Assembly (NCBI RefSeq): GCF_011050055.1 | Contig: NZ_DRGM01000199.1 | Span: forward strand, 1 to 40,156 | From: Pseudoalteromonas prydzensis | GTDB taxonomy: Bacteria; Pseudomonadota; Gammaproteobacteria; Enterobacterales; Alteromonadaceae | Direction of reading: 5' to 3' | DNA: 40,156 nucleotides | Shown: positions 9,233 to 18,232 of the stretch, one piece after another | How the letters are laid out: every line of letters starts with the position of its first letter | Numbering within the stretch: the first letter of the stretch is position 1 | Made by a program: the position numbers and the translations under genes | The notes under the pieces: model-generated | Told to the model about the DNA's origin: nothing | The model's database searches: none | Seen by the model: the letters and a program-made list of their open reading frames with translations, nothing else

Positions 9233-12200
9233 TTAGAGTTCTTTAAGTGGCTTTTCAGCTTCTTGCTGATTAAGCTTTTGTTGTAAAAACTCGGGTGATT
9301 GCGTGTTTCGAGCCAGCGCATAATAGGCCGCAGGCACTACAAATAGCGTCAGTATGGTTGCGACAATAACACCGGTAAACACCACCACACCAATTACCAT
9401 ACGGCTTTCAGCGCCAGGGCCAGATGCCAACACTAACGGCACGGCACTCATTACCGTTGTTAATGAGGTCATAATAATAGGGCGTAGTCGCATCGTTGCG
9501 GCTTGTAATATTGCCTCACTAAACTCTACGCCTTTATCACGCAGCTGATTGGTAAATTCGACAATCAATATACCGTTTTTAGCGCTGAGACCTATTAACA
9601 TTACAATCCCGATCTGGCTGTAAATATTTAAAGTAAGCCCCGTAGACCACAAGCCAAACATGGCACCCATTAAGCCAAGTGGTACTGTAAGCATAATAAC
9701 AAACGGGTGCACAAAGCTTTCAAATTGCGCTGCTAACACCAAGAAGGTAACGGTAAGCGCTAGAATAAACACGTAGGTCATTGCTGACGCACCTTCGTAG
9801 AATAATTGTGACTCACCTTTGTAATCAACCGCACCCTCTATATCGTTCTCTTGCGCGGCTACTTCATTCAAAAAGTTAAGCGCTTGTTCGAGTGTATAAC
9901 CATCTGCAAGGTTGGCGCTAAGGGTGATAGCGCGCATACGGTTATAACGATTCAAACGCGAGGCTGTGGCTTCTTCTTTTAGGCTGATCAAGCTATCTAG
10001 CGGGACTAATTCACCACTGCGTGATTTTAAATAGATATTTGAAATATCAGTTGGATCTTTAAAGTCTGCCTTGGTGCCTTTTAAAATTACATCGTATTCT
10101 TCACCGCGGTCTATAAAGGTGGTAACACGACGCTGGCCAAGCATAGTTTCCAGTGTACGGCCTACATCAGACACCGACACCCCTAAATCTGCGGCTTTAT
10201 TTTTATCAATACTGACCAAAAATTGTGGGAAAGTTTCTTTGTAATCATGATCAATTCGTACTAGCCCTGGATTTTTCTCTGCGCGTTTAATGATCCGGTC
10301 ACGCCAATCGGCAAGTTGATCGTAATCGTTACCTTGCAATACAAACTCTATCGGTCGGGATGAACCACCACCGCCAATGCCGCTGCGCATAATGGCAAAT
10401 GTTCGCACATCGGTTACTTCGTTCATCTTAGCGCTGATCTCATCCATTACTTGCCAGGTTGAGCGTTTACGGTCGCTCCAATCAGCCATGCCAACAATGG
10501 CAACTCCGCCAGTGTCGCCCCAACCAGGCACACGCACTAATACGCGGCTCAGTTCGCCAGACTCAGAATAAGGCATTAAGCGCTCTTCAATTTTTGCCAT
10601 ATTCTGTGCATTATTTTCATAACTGGCACCTTCTGGGCCGCTCATCATTAAGAAAAACGTACCGCGGTCTTCTTTGGGGGTCAACTCTGATGGAATTTGT
10701 TGGAACAATGAATAGCTAACAAAACCAGCGAGTAGCAAGGTAATCGCTAAGCCGCCAGAACGGGTCATATTTGAACGTAATGCGTTTTTATAGCTTTGCT
10801 CAACCTTGTCAAAAATGCGGTCCATCCATTGGCTAAATTTTCCCTCTTTTGAGGAGGGTTTAAGAATTAATGAACACAGAGCTGGGGAGAGAGTTAACGC
10901 AGTAATGCTCGAGAAAAACACCGCTGCACTCACGGCCATGGCAAATTCAGTAAATAGGGCACCAATGCGGCCATCCATAAATACCAAAGGTACAAACACC
11001 GAGATCAATACTAAGGTAGTGGCAATGATGGCAAAGCCAACTTCGCGTGCGCCGCGATAGGCCGCCAGTAGGGCTGGTTCGCCTAATTCAATACGGCGGT
11101 GAATGTTCTCTAGCATTACAATGGCATCATCTACCACTAAACCAATTGCCAGCACCAGCGCCAGTAGCGTTAATAAGTTAATAGAATAACCCATTGCCAG
11201 TAAGAACATAAAGCTGCCGACTAACGCAACCGGTACTGTTACGGCTGGGATCAAGGTAGCGCGAATATTCCCTAAAAATAAGAAGATAATTAACACCACT
11301 AAGGCCATTGAAATGGCAAGCGTGCTGTAAACCTCGTTAATTGATTCTTTAATAAATATTGATGAGTCATAACTGTCTTGAATGGTGGTGCCTTCAGGGA
11401 GGTTACGCTTGATTTTTTCAAGTTCTGCTCGGGCGTTATCAACCACCGTAAGTGTATTGGCTTTCGCTTGTTTTACAATCCCTAAGCCCACCATGTTACG
11501 GCCGTTACCCCGGAATAAGCTTTCATCATCAGCGGCTTCTAAATGTACGTCAGCCACTTCACCAAGGCGAACTAAATAACCATCATCACCACGTTTAATG
11601 ACCAGATTTTGAAAGTCACGTTGCTCTTTGTAACTACGCGCAGTTCGCACGGTAAAGTCACGGTCGATTGATTCAATTTCACCCGCTGGTAATTCTACGT
11701 TTTCTGTACGTAGGGTGTTTTCTATATCACTACTGGTTATGCCGCGCGCCGCCATTGCTTGGCGGTTGAGCCAAATTTTCATGGCATATTTACGTTCGCC
11801 ACCAACACGTACATTCGATACGCCGTCTACCACGGCTAAACGATCAACAATAAAGCGCTGTGCATAATCAGACAGTTGTAATGAATCCATCGTATCGCTA
11901 TTGAGTAAAAACCATGCAATAGGGCTTTCATCACTGTTAGATTTAGATACTTCTGGCGGGCGTACTTGCTCAGGTAGACTATCAAGTGCACGGGCTACAC
12001 GCTCACGTACATCGTTTGATGCAGCATCAATATCACGGCTGATATTAAACTCAATGGTGATATTAGAGCGACCATTACGGCTTGAAGAGTTAATGCTTTT
12101 AATGCCTTCAATACCGGAAATACGGTTTTCGAGTACTTGAGTTATTTTGGTTTCAATAATTTCGGCTGAAGCACCGGTATATTCAGTGCTAACACTGACA

Positions 12201-12331
12201 ATGGGTGATTCAATATCAGGATATTCGCGCAGTGGTAACATGGAAAATGCCACTAAACCAAAGGTGAGGAGCAATAAGTTTATTACAATCGCAAAAACGG
12301 GGCGTTTAACACTGGTATCAGTAATTTTCAC
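9233..12331 (-). CDS. RND multidrug efflux permease (HAE1 family)
   Basis: This is an inner-membrane proton-driven efflux pump protomer of 1032 residues, the normal size for AcrB-like permeases. It starts 'MKITDTSVKRPVFAIVINLLLLTFG' with TM1. It has a large periplasmic loop, the TM4 block 'ALVLAIGLVVDDAIVMLENIHR' with the paired aspartates needed for proton transfer, a second periplasmic loop, and 'GIVMLIGLSAKNGILIVEF' in TM10-11. The start is GTG, three bases after the adaptor stop, so the two genes form an operon. No outer-membrane factor or dedicated regulator is adjacent, so the pump probably uses a TolC encoded elsewhere. The substrate cannot be read from the sequence. Confidence 0.95.
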   Translation of the reverse strand: MKITDTSVKRPVFAIVINLLLLTFGLVAFSMLPLREYPDIESPIVSVSTEYTGASAEIIETKITQVLENRISGIEGIKSINSSSRNGRSNITIEFNISRDIDAASNDVRERVARALDSLPEQVRPPEVSKSNSDESPIAWFLLNSDTMDSLQLSDYAQRFIVDRLAVVDGVSNVRVGGERKYAMKIWLNRQAMAARGITSSDIENTLRTENVELPAGEIESIDRDFTVRTARSYKEQRDFQNLVIKRGDDGYLVRLGEVADVHLEAADDESLFRGNGRNMVGLGIVKQAKANTLTVVDNARAELEKIKRNLPEGTTIQDSYDSSIFIKESINEVYSTLAISMALVVLIIFLFLGNIRATLIPAVTVPVALVGSFMFLLAMGYSINLLTLLALVLAIGLVVDDAIVMLENIHRRIELGEPALLAAYRGAREVGFAIIATTLVLISVFVPLVFMDGRIGALFTEFAMAVSAAVFFSSITALTLSPALCSLILKPSSKEGKFSQWMDRIFDKVEQSYKNALRSNMTRSGGLAITLLLAGFVSYSLFQQIPSELTPKEDRGTFFLMMSGPEGASYENNAQNMAKIEERLMPYSESGELSRVLVRVPGWGDTGGVAIVGMADWSDRKRSTWQVMDEISAKMNEVTDVRTFAIMRSGIGGGGSSRPIEFVLQGNDYDQLADWRDRIIKRAEKNPGLVRIDHDYKETFPQFLVSIDKNKAADLGVSVSDVGRTLETMLGQRRVTTFIDRGEEYDVILKGTKADFKDPTDISNIYLKSRSGELVPLDSLISLKEEATASRLNRYNRMRAITLSANLADGYTLEQALNFLNEVAAQENDIEGAVDYKGESQLFYEGASAMTYVFILALTVTFLVLAAQFESFVHPFVIMLTVPLGLMGAMFGLWSTGLTLNIYSQIGIVMLIGLSAKNGILIVEFTNQLRDKGVEFSEAILQAATMRLRPIIMTSLTTVMSAVPLVLASGPGAESRMVIGVVVFTGVIVATILTLFVVPAAYYALARNTQSPEFLQQKLNQQEAEKPLKEL

Positions 12332-12334
12332 GGT

Positions 12335-13387
12335 TTACCCCTTCACAGACACTTTGCTACCAGAACGAATTTTAATAATTCCTTCTGTAACAATTAGTTG
12401 ACCATTACTAATACCTTCATCAATGGCTACCCAGCCGTTGTGGCGACCAGCAACATTAACTTCAACTTTAGTGGCTATACCGTCTTCAATTTGAAAAACA
12501 AAATGTTTATCTTGCTGTGGAATAACCGCTTTCTCTGGCACCATCATAGCTTGACTCGAACTCAGCTGCAGTGCGGTATTAAGCAACATACCAGGGCGTA
12601 ATAAGCCACTTTTATTAGCAAAACTTGCGGTTACTTCAACACTGCGGGTAACGGCATCAATACGGGTGCTAACGTGAGTTACTTTACCGGTAAAGGTTTT
12701 CTCAGGGTAAGCGTCATTTTGGGTCATGACCTTCATGCCAACGTTTAATTGCGCTAGGTATTTTTCAGGTACTTTGAAATCTACCTTGATGATGCTGATA
12801 TCATCTAAACTGGTAATTATTGTACTGTTATTGACATAGGCACCAATTGAAATTTGACGCTTGCCTAAAATACCTGAAAATGGTGCGGTAATGGTCATCT
12901 CAGATAATTTTGTTTTGGCATTTTCTAACTGCGCTTCGGTGGCATCAACGCGCGATAATTGCTCTTCTAAGAGTGACTTTGCAGTTGCTTGTGAGCGAGA
13001 AAGCTCGGTTAAGCGCTCTAGTTGACGTTTTTCTTCACGTAAGTTGATTGCCAGCTCTTTTACTGTCAATTCTTCTTGCAATGATTGTAATTGTACTAGT
13101 TTTTGGCCTTTACTGACTAAGTCGCCATCTTTGAAATAAATGTCAGTAACGTAGTCATTTTGTGCGCTTTTGATATAAATCGCTTGATTCGCACGCGCGC
13201 TGCCGATAGCCTCAATAAGAACGGCATTTTCTTCACTTGCTACAGTGTGAGCGGTTACTTGGGTTGCACTTTCAGTAAAGTCGGATTGCTCACCTTGACT
13301 ACTTGGCAAATAAAGGTAAACACACAGGCCAATAAGTACAGTAATGATAAATGGAAATAGCGCTTTGCCAGATTGCTTTACATACAT
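12335..13387 (-). CDS. RND efflux periplasmic adaptor (membrane fusion protein)
   Basis: The adaptor links the RND permease to an outer-membrane channel. The 350-residue protein has one N-terminal membrane segment (about 8-27, FPFIITVLIGLCVYLYL) and no lipobox cysteine, so it is anchored by a transmembrane helix. A lipoyl-like half 'IYFKDGDLVSKGQKLVQL' is followed by a helical hairpin (about 105-160) and the second half 'MTITAPFSGILGKRQISIGAYV'. Beta-barrel and membrane-proximal domains follow, with 'VTHVSTRIDAVTRSVEV' and 'GMLLNTALQL'. It is immediately upstream of the permease. Confidence 0.93.
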   Translation of the reverse strand: MYVKQSGKALFPFIITVLIGLCVYLYLPSSQGEQSDFTESATQVTAHTVASEENAVLIEAIGSARANQAIYIKSAQNDYVTDIYFKDGDLVSKGQKLVQLQSLQEELTVKELAINLREEKRQLERLTELSRSQATAKSLLEEQLSRVDATEAQLENAKTKLSEMTITAPFSGILGKRQISIGAYVNNSTIITSLDDISIIKVDFKVPEKYLAQLNVGMKVMTQNDAYPEKTFTGKVTHVSTRIDAVTRSVEVTASFANKSGLLRPGMLLNTALQLSSSQAMMVPEKAVIPQQDKHFVFQIEDGIATKVEVNVAGRHNGWVAIDEGISNGQLIVTEGIIKIRSGSKVSVKG

Positions 13388-13535
13388 TTTTAAAATACCG
13401 GAAAATTAATTGCCCCTAGTGTACAAAATAACAGCGTGGAATAGCTGTCGCGTATCTCATAAATCTGTCGGTTAGGCGTAAAAGTTAAAGTATTTGTCAA
13501 TTTGTTCCTGTTTTGTAATTATAAATGAGGAAGTT

Positions 13536-13640
13536 ATGAAGTTAACGAGCAAGTGTTCACGTTGTTTGAAAATACGTAAATTGATTATTTGGGCTATAGT
13601 TATGTACGTTTTTTATATAGTTTTTTATCGTTATGGTTAA
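13536..13640 (+). CDS. 34-residue CxxC plus single-TM membrane peptide, unknown function
   Basis: An ATG with a strong ribosome-binding site (GAGGAAG, 5-6 bases upstream) opens a 34-codon frame. It has Cys7 and Cys10 in a 'KCSRCLKIRK' basic segment and a hydrophobic helix at about 16-31, ending 'FYRYG'. Its stop overlaps the ATG of the next gene by 8 bases (13633-13640), an arrangement seen in translationally coupled genes. The positive N-terminal end and following helix predict a cytoplasmic N-terminus with a possible metal- or redox-active CxxC. I recognise no family. The overlap and ribosome-binding site are the evidence that it is real. Confidence 0.6.
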   Translation: MKLTSKCSRCLKIRKLIIWAIVMYVFYIVFYRYG

Positions 13641-14361
13641 ACGCAAGCACGCCATGTTGAAATTACGTGCGCAAGGCGCGCGCAATGGTATTGAGATTCT
13701 TACCGTTGGTGCGATAGGGCTGATCTTCATAATGCTGTTTAATTTACTGCGCCCTGATGAAATTAGTATTTTAGAAATTTTTTTGGTGAGTATGTGCTTA
13801 GCGGCTATTTTTGTTGGCTTTTTAAAAACTCAAGAGCCATTTTATAGTTTAGTTATTACAGAACAAGAGCTTATTTACCAGCATAAGTATGGTTATTGGT
13901 GTGTTAAGCAAGAAAATTTCCATCACAGTGGGATCCCTAAAGTAGAGCAACAGCTTGAACAACTTGAGTTAAATGCGGTAGGGATTAAACTTAACAATAG
14001 CGATGAATTTTTATCACAATTAGCGCCAAGAATTGCTGGTAAATTATTGATCGAGCAACGACATTTATTTATGCAAGTAATTCAAAAACATTGCAAAAAT
14101 GGCAATTGCCCATCAGAATGGCTAGTTGAAGATAATCATTACACTTCAGTGCATGGGCGCAGCTTTAATGGCCTAATAGCCATGTTTGCTAATAGAATGC
14201 GGCATTTACAGCAACTAACCGGATACGATCTGTTGTTACCTGCAAGTGTATTAGATAGAAGTATTTGGGACTTTAGCCGTAACTTAAATGCGTGGCACAG
14301 TAACCCAGTAGTATTTATAGAATCTCAATTAGAGAGAAAGACGCTTGAGAATAGGCGTTAG
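13633..14361 (+). CDS. Membrane-anchored protein of unknown function, possibly DUF2982
   Basis: This 242-residue protein has two membrane segments near the N-terminus (about 24-41 and 47-64), followed by a soluble, probably cytoplasmic part. That part has 'FYSLVITEQELIYQHKYGYWCVKQENF', which looks like a small PH-like or beta-rich segment, and the ending 'NAWHSNPVVFIESQLERKTLENRR'. The pattern resembles the gammaproteobacterial DUF2982 family as I recall it, but this is not certain. It overlaps the upstream 34-residue peptide gene and is followed after 16 bases by another unknown gene. No function is proposed. Confidence 0.7.
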   Translation: MVKRKHAMLKLRAQGARNGIEILTVGAIGLIFIMLFNLLRPDEISILEIFLVSMCLAAIFVGFLKTQEPFYSLVITEQELIYQHKYGYWCVKQENFHHSGIPKVEQQLEQLELNAVGIKLNNSDEFLSQLAPRIAGKLLIEQRHLFMQVIQKHCKNGNCPSEWLVEDNHYTSVHGRSFNGLIAMFANRMRHLQQLTGYDLLLPASVLDRSIWDFSRNLNAWHSNPVVFIESQLERKTLENRR

Positions 14362-14377
14362 TTAGTAGGATGAAGCT

Positions 14378-14710
14378 ATGAGCCAAGATAGATCTTTTAT
14401 TAAAAGTGGCAGAAATACCATTATCCATAAAGATAAAAAACTCGATTTAGTGATCGTGAATTCTGAAGTGCACCCAAAAATCAAAGTAACTCAACATGGT
14501 TTAGAGCCATTTAAGGAAGAGTTGCCAAAAAACCGCCGCGAAGCTAAAGAGCGCTATTTAGAAGTTGTTTATGTTAGTAGTGTTGATGTGTTTGGCGAAG
14601 AAAAACGCTTACTGTTTATCCAAGCATTGGATGGCCGCGAGTACAAGATTGATTACAGTAAAATAGGGACTAAGCTATTTGTCCGCATTCATCAAGATAG
14701 TTATTTATAA
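14378..14710 (+). CDS. Conserved-looking small hypothetical protein
   Basis: This 110-residue soluble protein is rich in Lys and Val. It has no signal peptide or membrane segment and no recognisable catalytic motif. An AGGATG ribosome-binding site precedes the ATG and it starts 16 bases after the previous gene, so the three genes from 13536 probably form one operon. Alternating hydrophobic strands in 'ERYLEVVYVSSVDVFGEEKRLLFIQALDGREYKIDY' suggest a small beta-barrel or SH3-like fold. I do not recognise the family. Confidence 0.7.
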   Translation: MSQDRSFIKSGRNTIIHKDKKLDLVIVNSEVHPKIKVTQHGLEPFKEELPKNRREAKERYLEVVYVSSVDVFGEEKRLLFIQALDGREYKIDYSKIGTKLFVRIHQDSYL

Positions 14711-14805
14711 TATTTTTCTTCTCTACTGGCACTGTAATTGCTTCATAAACTAATTGGCATAGCGTTTACTGTTATGTAATTTCGAATTTAATGAGGAAGC
14801 AGTGC

Positions 14806-16479
14806 ATGAAATCCCCCTTAATAATTGCCCCATTTTTAACTTTATTAGCCGCATGTGGTGGCGGTGGAGGGGGAAATGATAATCCTGTTGTGGCCGCATC
14901 GGTATTTGCTGGGAATGATCAGCAAATTATTGAAAAAAGTGAATTTACCATTGAAGCCAAAGGCTCTCCAGCGGATGGTACTTTTACTTGGCAGCGAATT
15001 AGTGGCCCCATTATTGACGGCTTCCCGCTTGATGGTGCACTGCAAACCGTAATCGCCCCTGACATTAAAGCAGACAGCGAATTATTACTGCGTGTTAGCT
15101 ATCAGACCAGCGATGGCCAATTAGTCACTGATGACTTACTGATTGCAATAGAATCAAATAATCAGCTTCCGCAAATCATTGTTACTCAAACCGCACCAGA
15201 GACGTTACCTTCTGATTATAAAGATATAGTCACTCTGAGTGCGGCAGGCTCGATAGACCCTGATGAAAATGGCCAGATCAATAGTTACAGCTGGCAACAG
15301 ATTGCAGGGCCAACCCTTGCGGTAGACAGTAACAGTAATGCGACAATTAGTTTTTCGCACCCATTGCTCGATACTAATACCTTGATCACTTGGTTAATAA
15401 CTGTGGTTGACGATGAAGGGGGAGAGTCGAGCTTCCAATACTCTCATACTTTAAACAAAACTAGCGAAGTGCTGATTGCTAACGCTGGTGACGATCAGAA
15501 TGTTATTGAGCTGGAAACCGTGACCTTAGATGCCACAGCATCAGAAACCGTGACAGAAACCTTTAAATGTTTTTGGCAGCAAACCGTTGGCACTGCGGTG
15601 CTTGATAACCAACAGCAATGTATTACTTCTTTCACTGCACCGGCAACCGAAGCGATTAACACGCATACTTTTGAAGTAACAGTGACCGACAGTAAAGGAC
15701 GCACTGATAAAGATAGCGTAGATATTGTGGTTAACTCTAAACCGCTGGGTCTTATTAATGATACTGGGATGAGCAAGTGTTATAACAATACCCAAGAAAT
15801 AGCGTGCAGCAGTCCTGATTTTCCTCGCCAAGATGCTTCTGTAGGGCGTGATAGTGGGGTTGGCTCGCATATTGAAAAAGTGGGTAAAGGCGAGCAGGCA
15901 TTTGATTTTACAAAACTTAACCAGTTTGCCGATGAGTTATTAGACAGCGCCGCTAATTTTAGCTGTATTCGCGATAACGTTACGGGTTTGATTTGGGAAG
16001 TAAAAAGCCCTAATACTGGCACTTTACCTAACACGCAACTTCGCGAAGGGCAAAATCATTATACCTGGTATTTAAATAGTGAAGATGGTGTACAACCGGG
16101 GAGTGTGCTCGGAACAGCTAATAGTACTTGCTCTAATAACGGTAATTGTAATCTGCAAGAGTATGTTAATGAAGTTAATGCCCTTGATTATTGTGGCGGT
16201 AGCAACTGGCGAGTGCCTACTTACACTGAGCTATTAACGTTACTTAATTATGGCAAGCATGGACAATCAATATTACTTGATGAAAACTACTTTCCCAATA
16301 CGCCTAATAGTAACTTACTCGCGGATGGGCTCATTTATTGGACTTCACAAACCGCAGTCGATGGCACCAGTTTATCGCAAGCGTATATTTTTGATATGAG
16401 CGACGGGAATGATTTGGCTTATCCGAAAAGTAACACCGCCTTTGTTCGTTTAGTTAGAACCGCAGGAGCAGCACAATGA
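14806..16479 (+). CDS. Lipoprotein with PKD-like repeats and C-terminal Lcl/DUF1566 domain
   Basis: The ATG at 14806, six bases after GAGGAAG, gives a 557-residue precursor. The signal peptide 'MKSPLIIAPFLTLLAAC' ends in a lipobox (LAAC) followed by a poly-Gly linker, so the protein is a surface or periplasmic lipoprotein. About three immunoglobulin/PKD-like segments follow; 'ANAGDDQNVIELETVTLDATAS' and 'SYSWQQIAGPTLAV' are typical. The last 220 residues form an Lcl_C/DUF1566 domain ('CIRDNVTGLIWEVKS', 'NWRVPTYTELLTLLNYG', 'YWTSQT', 'FVRLVRT'). Lcl is a Legionella collagen-like adhesin, so adhesion or polymer binding is plausible but unproven. The gene overlaps the next Lcl-type gene by ATGA. 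Confidence 0.85.
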   Translation: MKSPLIIAPFLTLLAACGGGGGGNDNPVVAASVFAGNDQQIIEKSEFTIEAKGSPADGTFTWQRISGPIIDGFPLDGALQTVIAPDIKADSELLLRVSYQTSDGQLVTDDLLIAIESNNQLPQIIVTQTAPETLPSDYKDIVTLSAAGSIDPDENGQINSYSWQQIAGPTLAVDSNSNATISFSHPLLDTNTLITWLITVVDDEGGESSFQYSHTLNKTSEVLIANAGDDQNVIELETVTLDATASETVTETFKCFWQQTVGTAVLDNQQQCITSFTAPATEAINTHTFEVTVTDSKGRTDKDSVDIVVNSKPLGLINDTGMSKCYNNTQEIACSSPDFPRQDASVGRDSGVGSHIEKVGKGEQAFDFTKLNQFADELLDSAANFSCIRDNVTGLIWEVKSPNTGTLPNTQLREGQNHYTWYLNSEDGVQPGSVLGTANSTCSNNGNCNLQEYVNEVNALDYCGGSNWRVPTYTELLTLLNYGKHGQSILLDENYFPNTPNSNLLADGLIYWTSQTAVDGTSLSQAYIFDMSDGNDLAYPKSNTAFVRLVRTAGAAQ

Positions 16480-16985
16480 AATCATTATTAATTGGCTTAT
16501 TGTTAGCAAGCCCTGCAGCAATGGCTGTGCAGACCTGTTATGAAGGTGTAACACAAACAACGGCTACAGCGCGTTTTACACTACACACAGATGGCACGGT
16601 GAGCGACAGTATCACCGGACTTATGTGGCAAACCTGTAGTTATGGGCAAAACTATGATGTAACAACCAATAGTTGCTTAAACAGCATTGTGCAAGTGGAT
16701 TGGCAAGCGGCATTAAGAGCTGCGGTAAACGATCGGACTGGCTCTTATAAGGATTGGCAAGTGCCTAATAATAAAGAGCTTGCCAGTATTTTAGAGCACA
16801 GCTGCGTAACCCCCAGCATTAATGAAAGCGTATTTTTGGGCAATCTAAGTGAAAACTATTGGACTAGTACATCAGCCATTGCTGATAAAACCTCAGCTTG
16901 GGTATATACCTTTGATAGAGGCCTTAACAGTTTGCACGATAAAGAGTCATTCGTGTATTTACGGCTAGTACGTTATGAAAAGTAA
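16476..16985 (+). CDS. Exported single-domain Lcl/DUF1566 protein
   Basis: This 169-residue protein has a signal peptide (MKSLLIGLLLASPAAMA) and then one Lcl_C/DUF1566 domain: 'DSITGLMWQTCSYGQNYD', 'VDWQAALRAAV', 'KDWQVPNNKELASILEHSC', 'NYWTSTSAI' and 'YLRLVRYEK'. These blocks line up with the C-terminal domain of the preceding lipoprotein, so the pair probably arose by duplication. The start overlaps the previous stop by four bases, indicating co-translation. It has four to five cysteines that could form disulfides in the periplasm. Its function is unknown. Confidence 0.83.
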   Translation: MKSLLIGLLLASPAAMAVQTCYEGVTQTTATARFTLHTDGTVSDSITGLMWQTCSYGQNYDVTTNSCLNSIVQVDWQAALRAAVNDRTGSYKDWQVPNNKELASILEHSCVTPSINESVFLGNLSENYWTSTSAIADKTSAWVYTFDRGLNSLHDKESFVYLRLVRYEK

Positions 16986-16994
16986 CTAGCTTAG

Positions 16995-18104
16995 TTAGTT
17001 AAAATACTGCTGAAATACCTCTAACCGCGCTTGTTCTAGCGCGGTTTTTATTGCTGCGCCCTGAATACCTTGGGCAATAAATTGTTGCGGGTTGATTGCT
17101 TTAGCTGTTTTAGTTGCCGCTAAAAATTGTTGTTGGTTTGTAAGAAGGGCGGCTTGATTAATCTCAATAGCTTTAAGTACAGCCTCAAATCGCTCTGGGC
17201 GGCGCCATAAATCGAGTTGATTACAACAGTTGAGTAATTGCTCAGCGGTGATTGTTGGGCTAGTTAAGATTGCTTGATGGGCATTAAGTTGTAATGCGAG
17301 ATCACGTACGTCATTAGGTAAACGAATCGTTTCGCTAATGGCTTTGATGTCATCGGCGGTTAACGAGCTGGTAGCTTGTGCAAACAATAATGCCTGTGTC
17401 GTTATATTTTGGCTTTGTGCGTATGCGTAACGGGTTTTTAGTTGTTGATATAATTCATCGTTCCAGTTACTCGCTAAAGCTGGGCTAATCGCACTGAGTG
17501 CGCCTAATTGTGCTAAAACATTTAGAAATTCAGCAAATGCACCATCAGCGAGTGACTTTTCACACTCTAACCAAATACGTTCTGCGGTCAGTGTCTTTAG
17601 CTCGCCACGGTTGATCATCTGAGTTAATAACGCTTTAGTTTCATCGGCAATGGTAAAGCCTAAATAGTGGTAGCGTGCGGCAAATCGCGCAATCCGTAAG
17701 ATCCGCAGTGGATCTTCACTAAATGCCTCGGATACATGGCGCAGAATACGATTATCTAAATCTTGTTTGCCACCGTAAGGGTCGATTAAGCTGCCATCAT
17801 CCGCTTTAGCAATGGCATTGACCGTTAAATCGCGACGGTGTAAATCATCTTCTAAGGTGACATCCGCTGAAAATTCGCAGACAAACCCAGTATACCCTTG
17901 GCCTTGTTTGCGTTCAGTACGGGCGAGGGCATATTCATCTTTGCTTTGTGGGTGTAGAAATACCGGAAAGTCTTTACCGACTTGCTGATAGCCTTGTTTC
18001 AGTAATTGTTCTGGGGTTGCTCCTACAACTACGTAGTCGCGCTCTTTAATAACTCGCCCAAGTAGTTCATCTCGAACTGCGCCACCTACCAAATAAACTT
18101 GCAT
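16995..18104 (-). CDS. cca: CCA tRNA nucleotidyltransferase (no HD domain)
   Basis: The enzyme adds or repairs the 3'-terminal CCA of tRNAs using CTP and ATP without a nucleic-acid template. Class II motifs are clear: 'YLVGGAVRDELLGR' (flexible head), 'KERDYVVVGATPE' with the catalytic acidic pair, 'EYALARTERKQGQGYTGF', 'LEDDLHRRDLTVNAIA', and 'EDPLRILRIARFAARYHYLGF'. The protein is 369 residues, whereas E. coli Cca is 412 with an HD phosphohydrolase domain. No HD motif is visible after residue 200, so this is the shorter form. It converges on the DUF1566 gene with only nine bases between. Confidence 0.95.
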   Translation of the reverse strand: MQVYLVGGAVRDELLGRVIKERDYVVVGATPEQLLKQGYQQVGKDFPVFLHPQSKDEYALARTERKQGQGYTGFVCEFSADVTLEDDLHRRDLTVNAIAKADDGSLIDPYGGKQDLDNRILRHVSEAFSEDPLRILRIARFAARYHYLGFTIADETKALLTQMINRGELKTLTAERIWLECEKSLADGAFAEFLNVLAQLGALSAISPALASNWNDELYQQLKTRYAYAQSQNITTQALLFAQATSSLTADDIKAISETIRLPNDVRDLALQLNAHQAILTSPTITAEQLLNCCNQLDLWRRPERFEAVLKAIEINQAALLTNQQQFLAATKTAKAINPQQFIAQGIQGAAIKTALEQARLEVFQQYFN

Positions 18105-18232
18105 AACTCACCCTGAATAGTAACTGTGCAAACTATTTTACGTTATTTAACTAATAAAACGCTAACAAGGTTTTCACTTAGCGCATTTTTTTGCCATTAT
18201 AGGCGCTGATTTACTCAGTAAGGAAATTCAGG

